From Ligula intestinalis (taxonomy: Eukaryota > Platyhelminthes > Cestoda > Diphyllobothriidea > Diphyllobothriidae): 64,000 nucleotides of DNA. The position numbers were made by a program, and so were the translations under genes. Below are positions 1 to 13,100 of the stretch, piece after piece. Within the stretch, counting starts at the first letter, position 1. The number at the start of each line of letters is the position of its first letter. Under the pieces are notes generated by a model. The model saw only the letters and a list, made by a program, of their open reading frames with translations. It ran no database searches and had not been told where the DNA came from. The DNA is taken from contig JAYGXS010000001.1 of NCBI GenBank assembly GCA_036362985.1, forward strand, positions 69,701,190 through 69,765,189, given 5' to 3'.

Positions 1-1166
1 CATAATTCCAAGGTGGAGATAAAACGACGCTCAGCTTCCATCAAATCCCAGTAATTTTTCTGAAAACCCTCCCCAACGCAGTCAGCTGATTTTGTTTCGA
101 GGTCGTTGGAGAGTTGGGTGAGATGTTTTTCGTGCTCAGCATACACATCTTCACAGGCCTTCTTGAGCTCCGGTGGTTCCATTTCTCGGTTTTCGCTGCC
201 TACAACGATTCTCGGTAGACTGAGAAGTAGGTGAGGAAATTCCGCACTGCCCTGAATGCCGATCCGTCTCGGCACAGTCTTGGCAACCACCAATGAAAGT
301 GCACCCGTAAAGGGTTCCGGTCTCGACGAAAGTACGTGCACTTGAACCTCCTGAGCCAACCCAGCTGCAAGGAAGCCACTCAAGGGGCTTACATCTATTT
401 TACAACTGCGATCAGAGAGCTCTGCAATTTCTAACTGAAACTCGAAACCAATTTTTCCGAGATTGAAGATGTTGAAACATTCCACCGCTTCCTGTTTGTA
501 GATGAGTGCACCAAAGTTCAATTCGAAACGGTCAACGGAGTATTCAACTTCAGAACTCTCTCCTTTAATTTTAACTTCGTAGCTGGGTCCACCCTTCACT
601 TCACAAGTCGCGCATACGTCGACTGCTATGTTTGGATGTCCAAAGAAGGAAAACATCGCAGGTTGAACCCCACCGGGTTTGATGACACCACAGAGTGGAT
701 TTATATCCAGTACTTCCTCTATGCCTAACTGTGCAGTTGATTTGTTGAGGGTTTGCAGGCTATCCACAACACGATTGACTTCTGTTACAGGAGCTGACTG
801 AATGCTTGATACGGTTGTAGCCACTAAAGGTACGCTGGCACGTTTTTGGTTTGTCGTGTCGACTTGCAGGTCGGCGGAAGCGTCTGCTACCGACTCTAGA
901 CGCGGGGCCGCGGATAGGGCCTGATGTTTTGACAGCCAGGAGGGGGAGGAGCCGGTTAAAGATGTCCTGGAGTCGCTTTTGAACACCACATGCGGGCAGT
1001 CACCGAAGAGAAAACTCCACCGATAATGTACCTCCAGCGGGCTGATGTTCTTTAGTGTCACTACTTGGGCAGATTCGCTATGGTTGAGAATGCAACCAAA
1101 GTCGACCAGATCTGTTTGGAGTTTCAAATTCGGGAACAGAACTTCTCCACGAAGTGGAACATGTTT
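1..1166 (-). CDS. HYDIN: HYDIN exon, long, truncated by window edge
   Basis: The acceptor TTTTCTATAG opens [16 protein letters not shown]; the frame stays open to base 1. It contains [20 protein letters not shown], an acid/serine/threonine-rich linker, then [53 protein letters not shown] and NFGALIYK, all in HYDIN order, and finally a charged stretch ([20 protein letters not shown]) leading towards the large insert between Ig-fold blocks. Confidence 0.95.
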
Positions 1167-4100
1167 CTATAGAAAATAAAAGAAGTCATTACGTAAAAAG
1201 GTATCATGGTGCGACGTACTCTGGGCCATGTTGTGATATATTCTTCCACAAAACCGATTGGTGTTCAAATATCATCGGTATCTATTACCATTCGAAGAAT
1301 AATGAGCGAACCCCAGTATTTTGGGGATTTTACTATAGACCAGAATACTCGCTTCGGAAAATTAAGAAACATGTGCACCTTAAAATACTGTATTTGTTTA
1401 TTGGTAATAGATGGCTGCTGAAAAATGTCGTCGCCGTGAGTAATTGCGTAAGACTTGAACATTCTGCAATAGTTTTTGCTTATGTAAGGGAGAGGGGGTT
1501 ATATTTTCATGTTCTTCAAACTGCAACTTGAGGTATTTAAGTTACTAACGGCGGGCAAGCAGATTAAAGTTGGGCCCTATCCTAACTTGTAGCCATCGAG
1601 TAATATGTTTACAAAACCCCTTTCTCATATTTTAACCGCTATGCTCGTTGGTAAAAGCGCAGCTGTTTCAGTCTTAGGAGAAATTTCCTCCGACGCAATA
1701 GATGTCATAAAGAGCAAGAAAACGGACTGTTACCTAGTTAATACATATACGATATCATTAAAAATTGGACTTGTTCTTAGCTTTCTTTGGAAAACAACAC
1801 AACTTAGTACTTACAGTCGATGGGTGTTCCAAAAACTCTATGATTAAATTGTCGTCCAAGCACCTGGAAGCCAGATCGTCCTTGAAATTCGGATCAAACT
1901 CGACTGTTATCATCTTTTCCTCTGCCATGCATAAGGCTAAATCCTAAAATACGAAAAAAGAAGTAAAACAGTTAGAAAATACGCTTAACTATTAGATAGA
2001 TTGTATTAGGCGTGGTAACGTACCTAAACCCCTTATTTTCTTTTTCTTAAGCAAATGTGGAACAAAATTCCAGATAAAAGGTGATAAATTTAGCAGACAA
2101 CAATGATGCTTAGACCATATCGCATGTCAGCTACCAGCCTTGTGCATGACTTCTTCGAAATACGTAGTAGGCTTATGATAATATGGGTCTAGCCACATCT
2201 GTCCAATTTACTTTGATTGAAAAATATGTGGCTCCGAAGCTGTGTTATGTCTATGCGTACAGTCACATTCGGTGAATGAAAGATTTTCGCTACCTAAACT
2301 CTGGTTGTCTAAGACTAATGGTTTCAGAGTTTTAGAAGAAATAAGGCACATATTTCAACTTCGTTATCTAAATAAACTAAAGTAACAACTGCAAGTGTTT
2401 CTGAACATTTAGTTCCTTAAATGTTAAGGAAGCATGAGGACAGTTAAATCCTTGCTCAGATAAATCTCCTTGGAACCACCACAACAGTTATCAAAGTGAC
2501 ATAATCCTGAGTAAGGGTTAAAGGCGGTGTGTACTATTAATAGAACAAATTAGAATTTTTTTTAATTTCTGCATAACATAAACGGCAAAATTTGGTTTCA
2601 TAACTATAATATCAAAAGTAGAGCGGCATCCACTCCTGGTTGGAGTGCAAGTGTGCTTAGACAGTTTGCCAGCTACCCCGGGAGGCAGGAGGGTGGCACT
2701 GGTCCATCCATGTCTGAAACTGATGGTCAATATATCAGTCTTTTTTAGAGGGAATTGGCTATCGTCAGATATCAGATGTTCAGCCACGTCTAATTTGTGT
2801 GATTGGCTACTTATTTCACTTACGTAGGCATGTGACGTTGGTGTCAATCGACCTTCAGGTTACCGTACGCCTGGCGAAGGCCTTCACGGACTGCAAACCC
2901 GAAGGTGGGATCGTGTAAGAGACACGAAAAGGCATAATTAAGAGATTTTGGCAGAGTTAGACAATTCACTGGACCTAATTGTGAAAAACTCTGTGGCCTA
3001 GTCCAGAGATAATGCGGTTAACTTGAGGAGCCATTTCGAAATACATTGACGTTCGGCCATTTAAGGAATGCCGTTTCTTTTGAGAATTTAACGGTCTCTG
3101 ATGGCAAATCCGCGACGGATCTCGAAACTTCAGGTAAATAGAAGTACTATCCCAGCGATCGAGTCGTCTTGTTCTCAATTTATCAGTCATTTAACATGAC
3201 TAAGAGCGGAATACTCACCCTAATAAGTAGAAAATGTGATCGCTGAAACTGGAAGTGCATTTCCCTGACGTTTCGGATCCTGTCTTGAATCGCTCTTCAG
3301 AGGTAACCTCATAAAAGGGTGATAAATGCAGAGGTTATCCAGTATTAATAGTCCGTAGCGGTCACGCGACCAAACGCATAGTACAATTAGTAGTTCCTGC
3401 AATCATCGTTTACAGTCATGATCGATGCGATGTTGGCTTCGCAGTCCCATTCCGAGTCATTTATTACGGCAAATTTCATCATCCATGTGGGATGTTGGCT
3501 TGATACTTGCGCGGCCATTAGGTTCGCAGTCATCGAAATGCTTTCTGGAACTCGCCTGTTTGCTTCTATCAGCAATATTCGCCTTAGTAATACATATTTA
3601 TCACTAGCGATCCACGAAACTTTGTAAGTCAGAGGCATATCTATTTTCTATGGAGAACGACGTGATAGGAATGATTCGTTGTTACCAGAAAGCTGCCGAT
3701 TACCCGCGTGGAAAAGGCCTGAAGAGCTTCGAGCTTAGATTAAAATTCCTTAGCAGCTGGAGTACGTGGAACCTTTTAGCTTGGGTAAACGGGTGCTTTT
3801 TGCTAGCACTAAGTATATTATCGATTTTGGCTGTCAGACTGCGTAGCCTGGTAACCAGCCAATCAATATATCGAAGGTCAATCCTCTTTAGAGATTGTGA
3901 TTCAGATAGAAGCCTTAAACTATTCTCTGGTCGTGTTGCCATGAGAATCCCAACGGAAACGTAGCCATGAAATACTCTGCCCACTTCGTACATGTTTACG
4001 GCATATAGACTACTGTTTTCATCAATGCACGCCTATCCGCAAGACTGCTAGACCACGTTCGAGCGAAACTGCAGCTGGCATACCCGCTCTGATTATGAGG

Positions 4101-7100
4101 CCTTCTCGGTGAGTGACCACTTCCACGGGAGAATCTTCCAAGCCACTGGTGAGGAATTCTCGAGTAGACATAAACCCCGAATTAAATCTCAGATTTCATT
4201 GACTAGGAAGAAGACGATAAAATACACTGTGATACACATTGAAAGGTTCTAGGGTTACTGATCAGATCAGATCAGCTAATAGTCGCACCGTATGGTGCGC
4301 CCATCACCTAGATGCAACAGACTACTGATCGGCTCAAAAAGCGGCTAGGATCATGGAATAAGAATAGAGAGTGAGGTCGACGGCCCAACGTATATTTCCC
4401 TAATAAACGACCTGACGTGCATTATGATAGCGCAGTGTGGCGGTCTTACAGCCAACCACCTCCAAACGCGAGATGCCACAGCGTGTCTTCCCAGGGTAAA
4501 TCTTGGTCTCGCCCAGTCGACAGCACGGTGGCCACAAGCGCATGCGTGACCTTTGCTCTAGCCAACTGGGGCTCGCGAAGTCCAATCAGCGCTCTGGGAA
4601 ATGACCTCTTTTCGGTCGTCACTAAAAATCCTACGGTTACGAACACTTGGAAATCGGCTCTGAGCGCGACGGGGGCTCACGCGACCTCCCGGCTGGACAC
4701 CGTGCCGGACACAGCGGCAGCTTCCTCCGAACCCTTGTACACAATACATTGTTCCGTCTTCTCTGCCTTCCCAAGACTTCTCCTATCTCCTAAGGAACCA
4801 GAGCCTGAATGATTTTAGCTGTTAGGGTTAACCGTCTTAACCTTAACTCCTATAAATGGTGACCCCTATCGTGAGATGAACTCCTGGCGGCACTAACCCG
4901 CCTCTCGCAACCTCATCTTGGTATGTATCTCTCACACCTAACTTAATTATTCTTCCTCCACTCGGATTCTTTCAGTTTCCTCGTTACGGTCCTCTGGGGG
5001 GAGAACTGTAGCGGGTCGTGCCTGCCGGACTAGCTCGCGTCGAAGTGCCTTTTTCCAAACGCTCACCGATGTTCTTTCTCGACGTCTCGATCAGCCAATC
5101 ATAGTTCTCGTATCTATGAGGCGACGAATGAGGAGCTTGCATGCGTGCCCGACGCAAGTTGCCTTTCTGCCCAAAATCTCCAGGCCGACCTACCCAATGA
5201 AAGATCTCCCTCTATCTGTCCTCTGACCCGACTACTCTAAGACCTCACTTGGGCCCGGTCAACCTACTGATCGGACGTATCGCTCCCAAGTCAATCTATT
5301 CTCCTCTTCCGTTGTGCACACAATAAACTCTTCCATCTACTCCGGCCTTAAAAAACTTCTCCCCTCAGCACTAAGTAACCGTGGTCTGAAGATGGCGCCT
5401 GCACAGTTAGACCCTCTTAACCCCCTGCGATAGCAGTGCGCTGAAAGCCGTGACTTTGAAGTTTGTCAACTGATGGAATATCACAGACTGCGCGGTCATC
5501 CGAGTTTGAGCTGTGTTGTGTAGAGTAGCTGACTGGTGGAGTGGGAGTCAGACTGCGATGGCTCCTTCTTAATGTGGTCTCCATAGCCCTCCCACTCCCC
5601 GGACTCCAAGCTGAAAGTGGCGGCATTCATATGGGCCGTTCTAGCCGCGTCAGCCATCTGCGGCCCTTGCCGCCTCCGCTCTCTTGGATTTGCGCACCCA
5701 GGTAGCGGAGGAGGAGAGAGTGAGACAGATGTTGCGTGAGTCTGCTCTCATTATAAGCTAATTTACGCGCAAGTTAACTTCCCCGCACGCACTCGGCTGT
5801 GGTGCACAGCGTGGAAGTCGTCAGAATCGACGATTTAGCTTTCAAGTGTTGAGTTACTGGGCTATTGGTAGGCGTATGGTCTGTCTTACTGATAGCGCAT
5901 ATACAATTTTACTTCGAAGACTTCAAAGAAAAGTTAAAAGGTGCTTCAAAACTCACGTGCTGTTCTACCGATTTGCCCTGCGTCCTGATTGAGAAAGGAA
6001 ACTGTGTTCTTAGTTTGCAGTGCAGTAGTAGTGCTGAACAGTTCTTCAGTTGTAAACTTTGTTGTTGAATCATAAGAGGATCAGTAGGGGCCTAAACAGA
6101 TTGACTGCGATAGTAAGCCTAATGAAATTAACCTTTTCAATGTGAAATAGCAAATTCTGTGGTGTAGTTTCCACGTTAGGAGCAATGAATTCCGCTGAGT
6201 ATGTGATCTTTTTTATTAATTCTTTGGCTCCCCGTCGGTCGATGATGGTGTGGCATTTAATGCAGCAGGTTGCCAGTTGGGGGCTGCAAACAAGAAAAAA
6301 GTTAACTTGCTTACCTTATGTCGCCAAACTTCAAGAATATTAGAATTTTGAATAAAAATTAACAAATTTGGAGACCTGGTTAGCATGCTATTGTGGGGAT
6401 TCGCAACAATGGACAGCTGAGCAACTAGAGCTCAAAGAGATGCGATTGTGTAATTCTATGTTGCTGAAGACAAGAAAACTAAAGGTATGTGTAGGGTAGA
6501 TGATAGCGACGATACAGCTGAGAGAAGTTTCGGATGAAGTTGGCGGCACCGTAAAGATTGGACAAAATAAATAACCCGGCCAAGCAGGTCAAACATAGTT
6601 CTGCGAAGGGTTTTCTCCCAAAAACATTTGAAGATAACGATATAGGTGATAAAATTGACTATAAGGACTATTCGCCTCAAGTGGTGATCTGCATGGAGCA
6701 GACCTCAAACACTGATGAAACTTGAAATCTCCCTCGAATTTTTTGTCAGATTGTTGATGAGCCTTCGGTATGTGGCCCGAATTATAGATTAATCGTCAAC
6801 ATTTCGGTTAAAACCTAGCGTTTTTTGCGCACCTTGAGTGTTTTTTTCACTTTCGATGACCAACCCTTACTTCTTGCAGCGGAGTTTACCCTTTTCCAGC
6901 CTATACAGTGGTGTGTGACCCCTTCCCAGGATGAAGCCAGTAATTCAGTGCAGAGAAGGTGCAACAACAATGGGCTTGCAGAACGTGCCATCCTCGCTGA
7001 TGTCCAAATGTCCTTTGTAAACATTCTGGTGCATTGGCTTCATAAGTTGGCTCAGCAATAGTGAAAGGATGGCATTGCTCTTAGTCACCGGAGCACGTGG

Positions 7101-10100
7101 CTGTCTTTGAGAAGGGAGGTAAAAATGTGAGAGCTGCCATGACATGTTATTTCATCAATAACCGAATTGCACTATTCGCTTCTGTTCACCATGGGTCTCA
7201 ATGACAAATAATGGACTTAGGCTGTTTTCTGGTAAAGCTCAGATCAAGGCCAACTATCACATGAAGATTACTAGAGTTTCGATTCACAATAATCCACCCC
7301 AGTCTTCTGATATTCTTTCTGGACACCGAAGAGGTTAAATCGCCTGTTTAGCTGTGCCGCTTATTTAAATTCTAAGTCGGATGTGCAACGCCCGACATGC
7401 TGCCAATATTGACTCGTTTGCGCTACGATGTGCTGATGTACAGATTACAGCGCCGCGGATGAACGATGCCGCTTAAGCAGTCCGCTTATTCATCAACGCT
7501 GATAGGTGCGAAGAGCTTTTGAAGTAAATTTCTCAACAGAATAAGACTCAGGTCAGGAATAATGGCTGTCAGTTTAAAGCATTTGAAAGGTTAAAATGTC
7601 TCAGAGAAAAGTTTCTGCCAATTAGGCAGGGTAAGACATCCTCAATCAGCCTTTTAACAGGTCTTGGAAGCCGTCATGGACTCTTCGTGAAATATTAAGG
7701 ACCACAGGGATCCACGTGAATCGAACATCCGGTCTATGGTTTTGAATGCTGAGCTGTCAGTGTACAGAGCAAAGAAAACCTGGACTTCGTTGCCTGCCGT
7801 CCTTACATAGGTATTCACCGAGTGTGGTAGACTGAATTACACTGCGGAACTATCACAGAGTATTGTAGGGGTCTAAGTAGTGTTTGTGCCTAGATCACTA
7901 CAATCATCAGGTCGAATTACAGGTTGGAAGTTAAAAGGCAAGAGTCACTAGAATGAGGGGTTTATTGCATACAAAACTCCCAGTTGCAGTCTCGGGTGGC
8001 AGTGGCCACTGGCAAAGCCAGGCTTGAGAGTGTCGACTGTGTGTTTTTTGGGGATTATGACAGCTGCTTTTACATGACTGTGAAGCGAGTTCAAGTGCTA
8101 TGTTATTGGTGTATTGCAATTGCCCGAGGGAATGTCGCCTGTAAAGGCCCCTGCTGCGTGGTCGCGGCTTGTCGTGTTCGAGTGGCACCTAGGCAGGCGT
8201 GCTTATTTGGACGCGCGTGTATGCGCGGGTGTGGAGCACGTGTGTGAGTGAGTGAATATCGGTCAAGTGGTTTTCAGGTCAGCCAGTGAAACAGCCGCCT
8301 ACAAAGACACATGAAGTTGATGGCCGCGGGCATTGAATAACATAGGGGGATGGGGTGGACATTGTGGCCGTCCCCACAGTATCCGAGTCGGACGGCTTAG
8401 ATAGTTTGCAGATACTTTTCATCACGTGCATAATAAGTTCTGTGTTATTGCCTTGCATCCGACACGGATGTCTTGAAGAGGAGGTCAGCTCACGACCCAG
8501 CCCAAAAAGGCCCCCAAGCCACGGAGGTGATTCTGAAACCTTCGTTACTCTGTTTACGTCACGTGGGACAAAAGTGGACCAGGCTCTCCACATCCGCTGT
8601 CGTTCTTCGTAACATATAAATACAATCCGTACCAGCTCCAATGCCGGCTGGATCAAGTATGCGTACAAGTTCATGTCTTAGGTAAGCATACGAGTATATA
8701 TGAGCCAAAAGTAAGAAGTGCGGAAATGAAAGCATCCCTAAACTAGTTACTTAAAAGGAAAAAAATCAGGTTGGAGCCTGAGTTACCAAATGGACAAACT
8801 GGCCGCGTAAATAAGCGATCAGCCTGCACAAAATCAGGCGTTTAACGTACCAGCAAGCTTTTGCCTCAATGACTAGTTCAGTTGATTTGCCAGGCCCCAG
8901 TTCAAAACGGTTGGGAAGGATGGTGATATCGAGAGCAGCAGCAGCATTGATAAAAGCCTTCAGGAGAAAACGACATACCGTCTGAGGAAGTTGAACCGTG
9001 GGACCAACAGGAAAACCATTGATAATGCGAAAAAACTTTTGTTTACTACATAAAGGCCCTCAGATTATTCAGTTCGTCAGATTGATCAATGGTCAGATTT
9101 CGTGAAAATGTGTTCGATAGCACATAATGTTTGCACAAATCCTTGCTCTATTTGAGGCTAAAACTGCTTATTTGCGAATGATGCAAAAACATTTCAGCAC
9201 CTGAACTTCTGGGTATTTTCAACGCCATCAAGTTGGAAAATAGCTCTTAAACGATGTGGAGCTACGTGCACGAAAAAGGAAGTCCAGGTATTAGCAGAGC
9301 CTGATAATATTAGCAACTATCAAGTCACTCTATGGCCTGAAACTGCATCGCTTCCCAGCTCAAACACAACAACCCTATCCATGAGAAAATTGCAGGTCCT
9401 GGAGTGCTGGATCAAGCACCTTGAGCAAGTCCATGTGCTTTCTGCGAGGAATCCCTCAACAGACTCCCGTTTTCAGAGAAAAGCGCTGACCTTCATCTCC
9501 TATCCTCTTTTGAGGACAAAGTCCCTATAGAGCAACAATTCAGCTTCTAGGAGAGACGATGGGCTATCCTAAGCCGCTAGCCACACTCGAGCAGCAGAGA
9601 TATTAATGCCCACGTCAACGAAAATGTGAGTTCCAGGAAAGAGTTGTAACGCAGTAGGCGCGCCCGATGAAATACAAGTTTTATTCGCCTGATGTTTCAG
9701 AGACAGTATCAGGCACACACAGGGCACACACGTAATGAATGACACCAACACTAAGACAAAGTGAGAGCTACTGGAGGTTCGGGTCTGTAAAAGCAATTTC
9801 ACAAACGGACATATTGATTCGCCTCCCTCCAGTCCTGGCTTACGTTAACGTGACCGGACGGCGCGATCCAATTTCGGACCAAGGTTGCACATGATCGCCG
9901 GCCCGTGAGACCACAGTCGATCGGTTAGCGTGACTTTGCTCCAGTCAGGGGTCGAAGCCTTCCAGCCAAAAGGCTAGACAACACTTGACTCGTCTGAATG
10001 GAGCATCATGAACATAGTGTGTATACCATACTCGGACGCTAATCTTCAAAAAAAGAGTCCAGGCTCGCATAGTGACCTCCGCACGGCAGAACTTTGTTTA

Positions 10101-13100
10101 CCAAAATGAGGGATGTTTTGTAAGAACAAGTACACGAAGCTTACTTGGCTGATCTGTCATTTATCCACTATTACATCGAGCGTTTAGTAGAGGAAATGCA
10201 GTCGCCTTTTGAGATTCGTGCTGCAACGGCAAATCAATTTTAACCCCAATGATAAACGGACCTGTTGCATGTTAGAATCTCTAAATATGTAAATTTTGCA
10301 TACGACAGCGTCACAGTTAGGTTAACTTAGAAGGGGACATGTGCCATTTTTAGACGAATAATGCGTACCTCTTCCTTGGCCTGTTCGCCTGTCTTGATAT
10401 GCACGATCGGCTCCTCAACCGACCAAATGAGTCTTTGTAGACGCCGACCACGGTTTCGTACACGGAATACGCTACGCAGAGGTGTCGTGTCAAAGTGTTG
10501 ACCCAGGTCCAGGTTAGCCGGCAAAGTGGGCTCAAACACAATGGTAGTGCCCTTACCGAGTGCCTGCAGTTCTACTTTGTGCGACGAAGTGGCCTCCTCA
10601 ACAAGGATTTCGAGAAGACCGGTGAATTGTATGATGTCGTTCACCTCTGCGGTGATCGTCAGCGTGCACTGGGCGAATGGGGCGAGTTCGAATTCTGATG
10701 GAGTAGCCTCAAAAGCTTTGACTTCTTGGTGCTGATGTTATGAATAGGCGCACATTAGTGCGTAAGGTATGCATAACATTTATCAGCTTATTCTTCGGAA
10801 TGAGTAAAGCTCTGCCAAGTGAGTGTCTACAGAATAATCTGTATACATCAAGGAAAGGACTTAACCCATTCCATTTTCGGATCCTGGTTATGAGAGGACT
10901 TAAATACACGTGAAAAAGGCTTTGTATGAAGCAGAAATCTGCTACAACAGCAGGCTTTAGGTAAATTATAAATTTCTGCCTATAATCCTATAGCAGATCC
11001 TTATAGCAAATGATGCGGTCGTCTGTGCATTCTCCTTTTACCTTATGCATACTTGAGATGGGTAAAAAAATTTGAAAACGTACTGCACGAATATACCGGT
11101 GGTAAAGATAGGTTGTGTAGCCCAACTGGGTTAAATATACATATCCGCCTACTAAAGTCATTTTAGTAGGCCTTGTCTTGTTCGGTATCAAAAAGCTATG
11201 AGAATTTTTTTCTTTTTGTGTATCACGAAATCTCTAAATGGTTTCTGTTTTCGAACGCATACGCTGAGATTTAATTAGTTCTTTTGTGTCCTTTCATTAC
11301 TCACTACAAAGCGTACTCTAAGGATCGTCGGCTATATGATATTGTATAAGACTGCGGGGGGAAAACTTTTGATTTATGATTCAATTTAAGGAAATGTTAA
11401 AGTGTTTATGGAATACGCGCTATTGTTCAGTTTATTATGCTGAGTAATAATGGCAATTGCTTATGATAACCCGGTAGAATTGGCTTTTGGGATTAAAAAA
11501 CCAATGTCTATAATTATTCATAATTAAATCACGTTACGTTTATTTGTTGAATCATTAACTGATTGAATCATTAATTTATTAATGGCAATTTTGATGGATT
11601 ACAGTTTCGGAAAATTATTGGCTTTGCGCTTCACTAAACGCTTCCTGACACATTTGTTACGACCCACCATGTTGCCAAATGCGCTGTGCTTCACAAATTG
11701 AAGTAAGCAACTGTAACATCACGTTCCTTATTTATGACTATCTTTATATCTATCTCTAAATTTTCATACTACTTACAATTTTTTTACACCCATGAAAACC
11801 CATATCACCACCACTCCCATTTTATACGAGCTTGTTTTTACTGGTTAAGAGGTGGGGTTATGAAATGTACCGTTGCTCCAGGGCCTTAAGTTTTATTAAA
11901 ATGATAAGGTTCTCGGGTCTGAGATGAGTTGGGCGAAAAAAGGGTTGCATGAAACCCGTACGTTTCTTCTATATTCTGTCAGGCAGTTCTTTTAATTTCA
12001 GCAAACAATAAAAGCTCTGTCAATACGTTTTAAAGGCTGCATTCGTGATATGTTCGAAAGCAAAAGACCTCGTTGCACTAAGAATCCCCCTGCAGTTGAT
12101 GTTGACTAAGTGAATCGAGTAAGACTTGGGTGCTAACTGCACTTCTATGACGAAATTCTAGGTTAATTTTATGAAATACTAGTCATATTTTAATAGTTTT
12201 AACGAATAAAAAGCCGACAAAGGCCCATGTGTTTAGGTTTGATCAACTGATACTTACGATTATCACCGAGACGTGGGCTATTATTGGAGATTCGTTGGTC
12301 ACTAGTAGACTTCGCAGACTAGGAGTTAGAGTAGGAACCTTGCCCCAGTCAATGATATCATCCTCAACATTAATAACCGGTCCTTCGCCTTTGCAGGATA
12401 TTAGAGCTGCCTGTAAGATAATGGGAATCAGACCAGGTCAGATTTCAGGGGCATAATTTGGGTGTGATTATAAACATTTGAAAATATTTTGTCACTCAAA
12501 TTTTCTAGTTCCTTTGAATAGAGGCAATGAGACGAGAAAAGTAGTCGATAGTTGTCCTTTTACCTAGAGAAATAATAAATATTCCAACTGCTAATAGTGT
12601 CTATCGTCGCTCAGAAGTCCCAACTGACGTTGATTCAGGAAACCAAATGCCATGCTAATGTCAGTAAGAAAACTTCATTACTATTCCACTATTCCTCCTC
12701 AGATTATATACAAACATATTTAAACTCCAAAAAAATTCCCGAAAACGTAGTTACCAGCTACTCAGTCTTCTGAGAGATTAATATAAAATTCGGCACCATG
12801 TTTAGGCTTTCTGAGCAACTGATATCTTAAATGGCTTTCTAATATTTGAGCAGATATGAATCCATGTCACTGTTTGTATTCTCAAAAGTAAGGAAGGGAT
12901 GTAAGGGTATTTGGCTGAAATGTACAAACAAGTAAAAATTATAATGGAACCAAATGTTTTGCCTATAATTGTGCAACCCTTGAGCCACCAGGTCCACGTC
13001 TTGCCAGTTTTTTCGATCAGGATGTAAATTATTAGCGGCAGTTTCTGCGGCTATACTTCAGTCAGGTAACTCTGATCGATGAAGGGTAATGACCCAGAAA

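Larger units (their letters stand above)
1944..8850. other. HYDIN intron(s), about 6.9 kb, with repeat debris; one or more exons unlocated
   Basis: Roughly 85 HYDIN residues expected between the flanking exons were not found, so a coding exon may be hidden here. Visible contents are a hammerhead-like repeat near 3098-3175, a second degenerate copy near 3230-3313 (minus), LTR-like repeats at 4640-5460, and otherwise no recognisable coding. The long frames here lack family resemblance. Confidence 0.6.

Noticed and set aside
1154..1531. 125-codon plus-strand frame
   Set aside because: No family resemblance; it starts within the antisense of a sure HYDIN exon and lies mostly in its intron.
7984..8674. 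Overlapping frames on both strands (7984-8247 plus, 8279-8674 minus)
   Set aside because: Checked as candidates for the missing HYDIN block; none shows the Ig-fold strand pattern.
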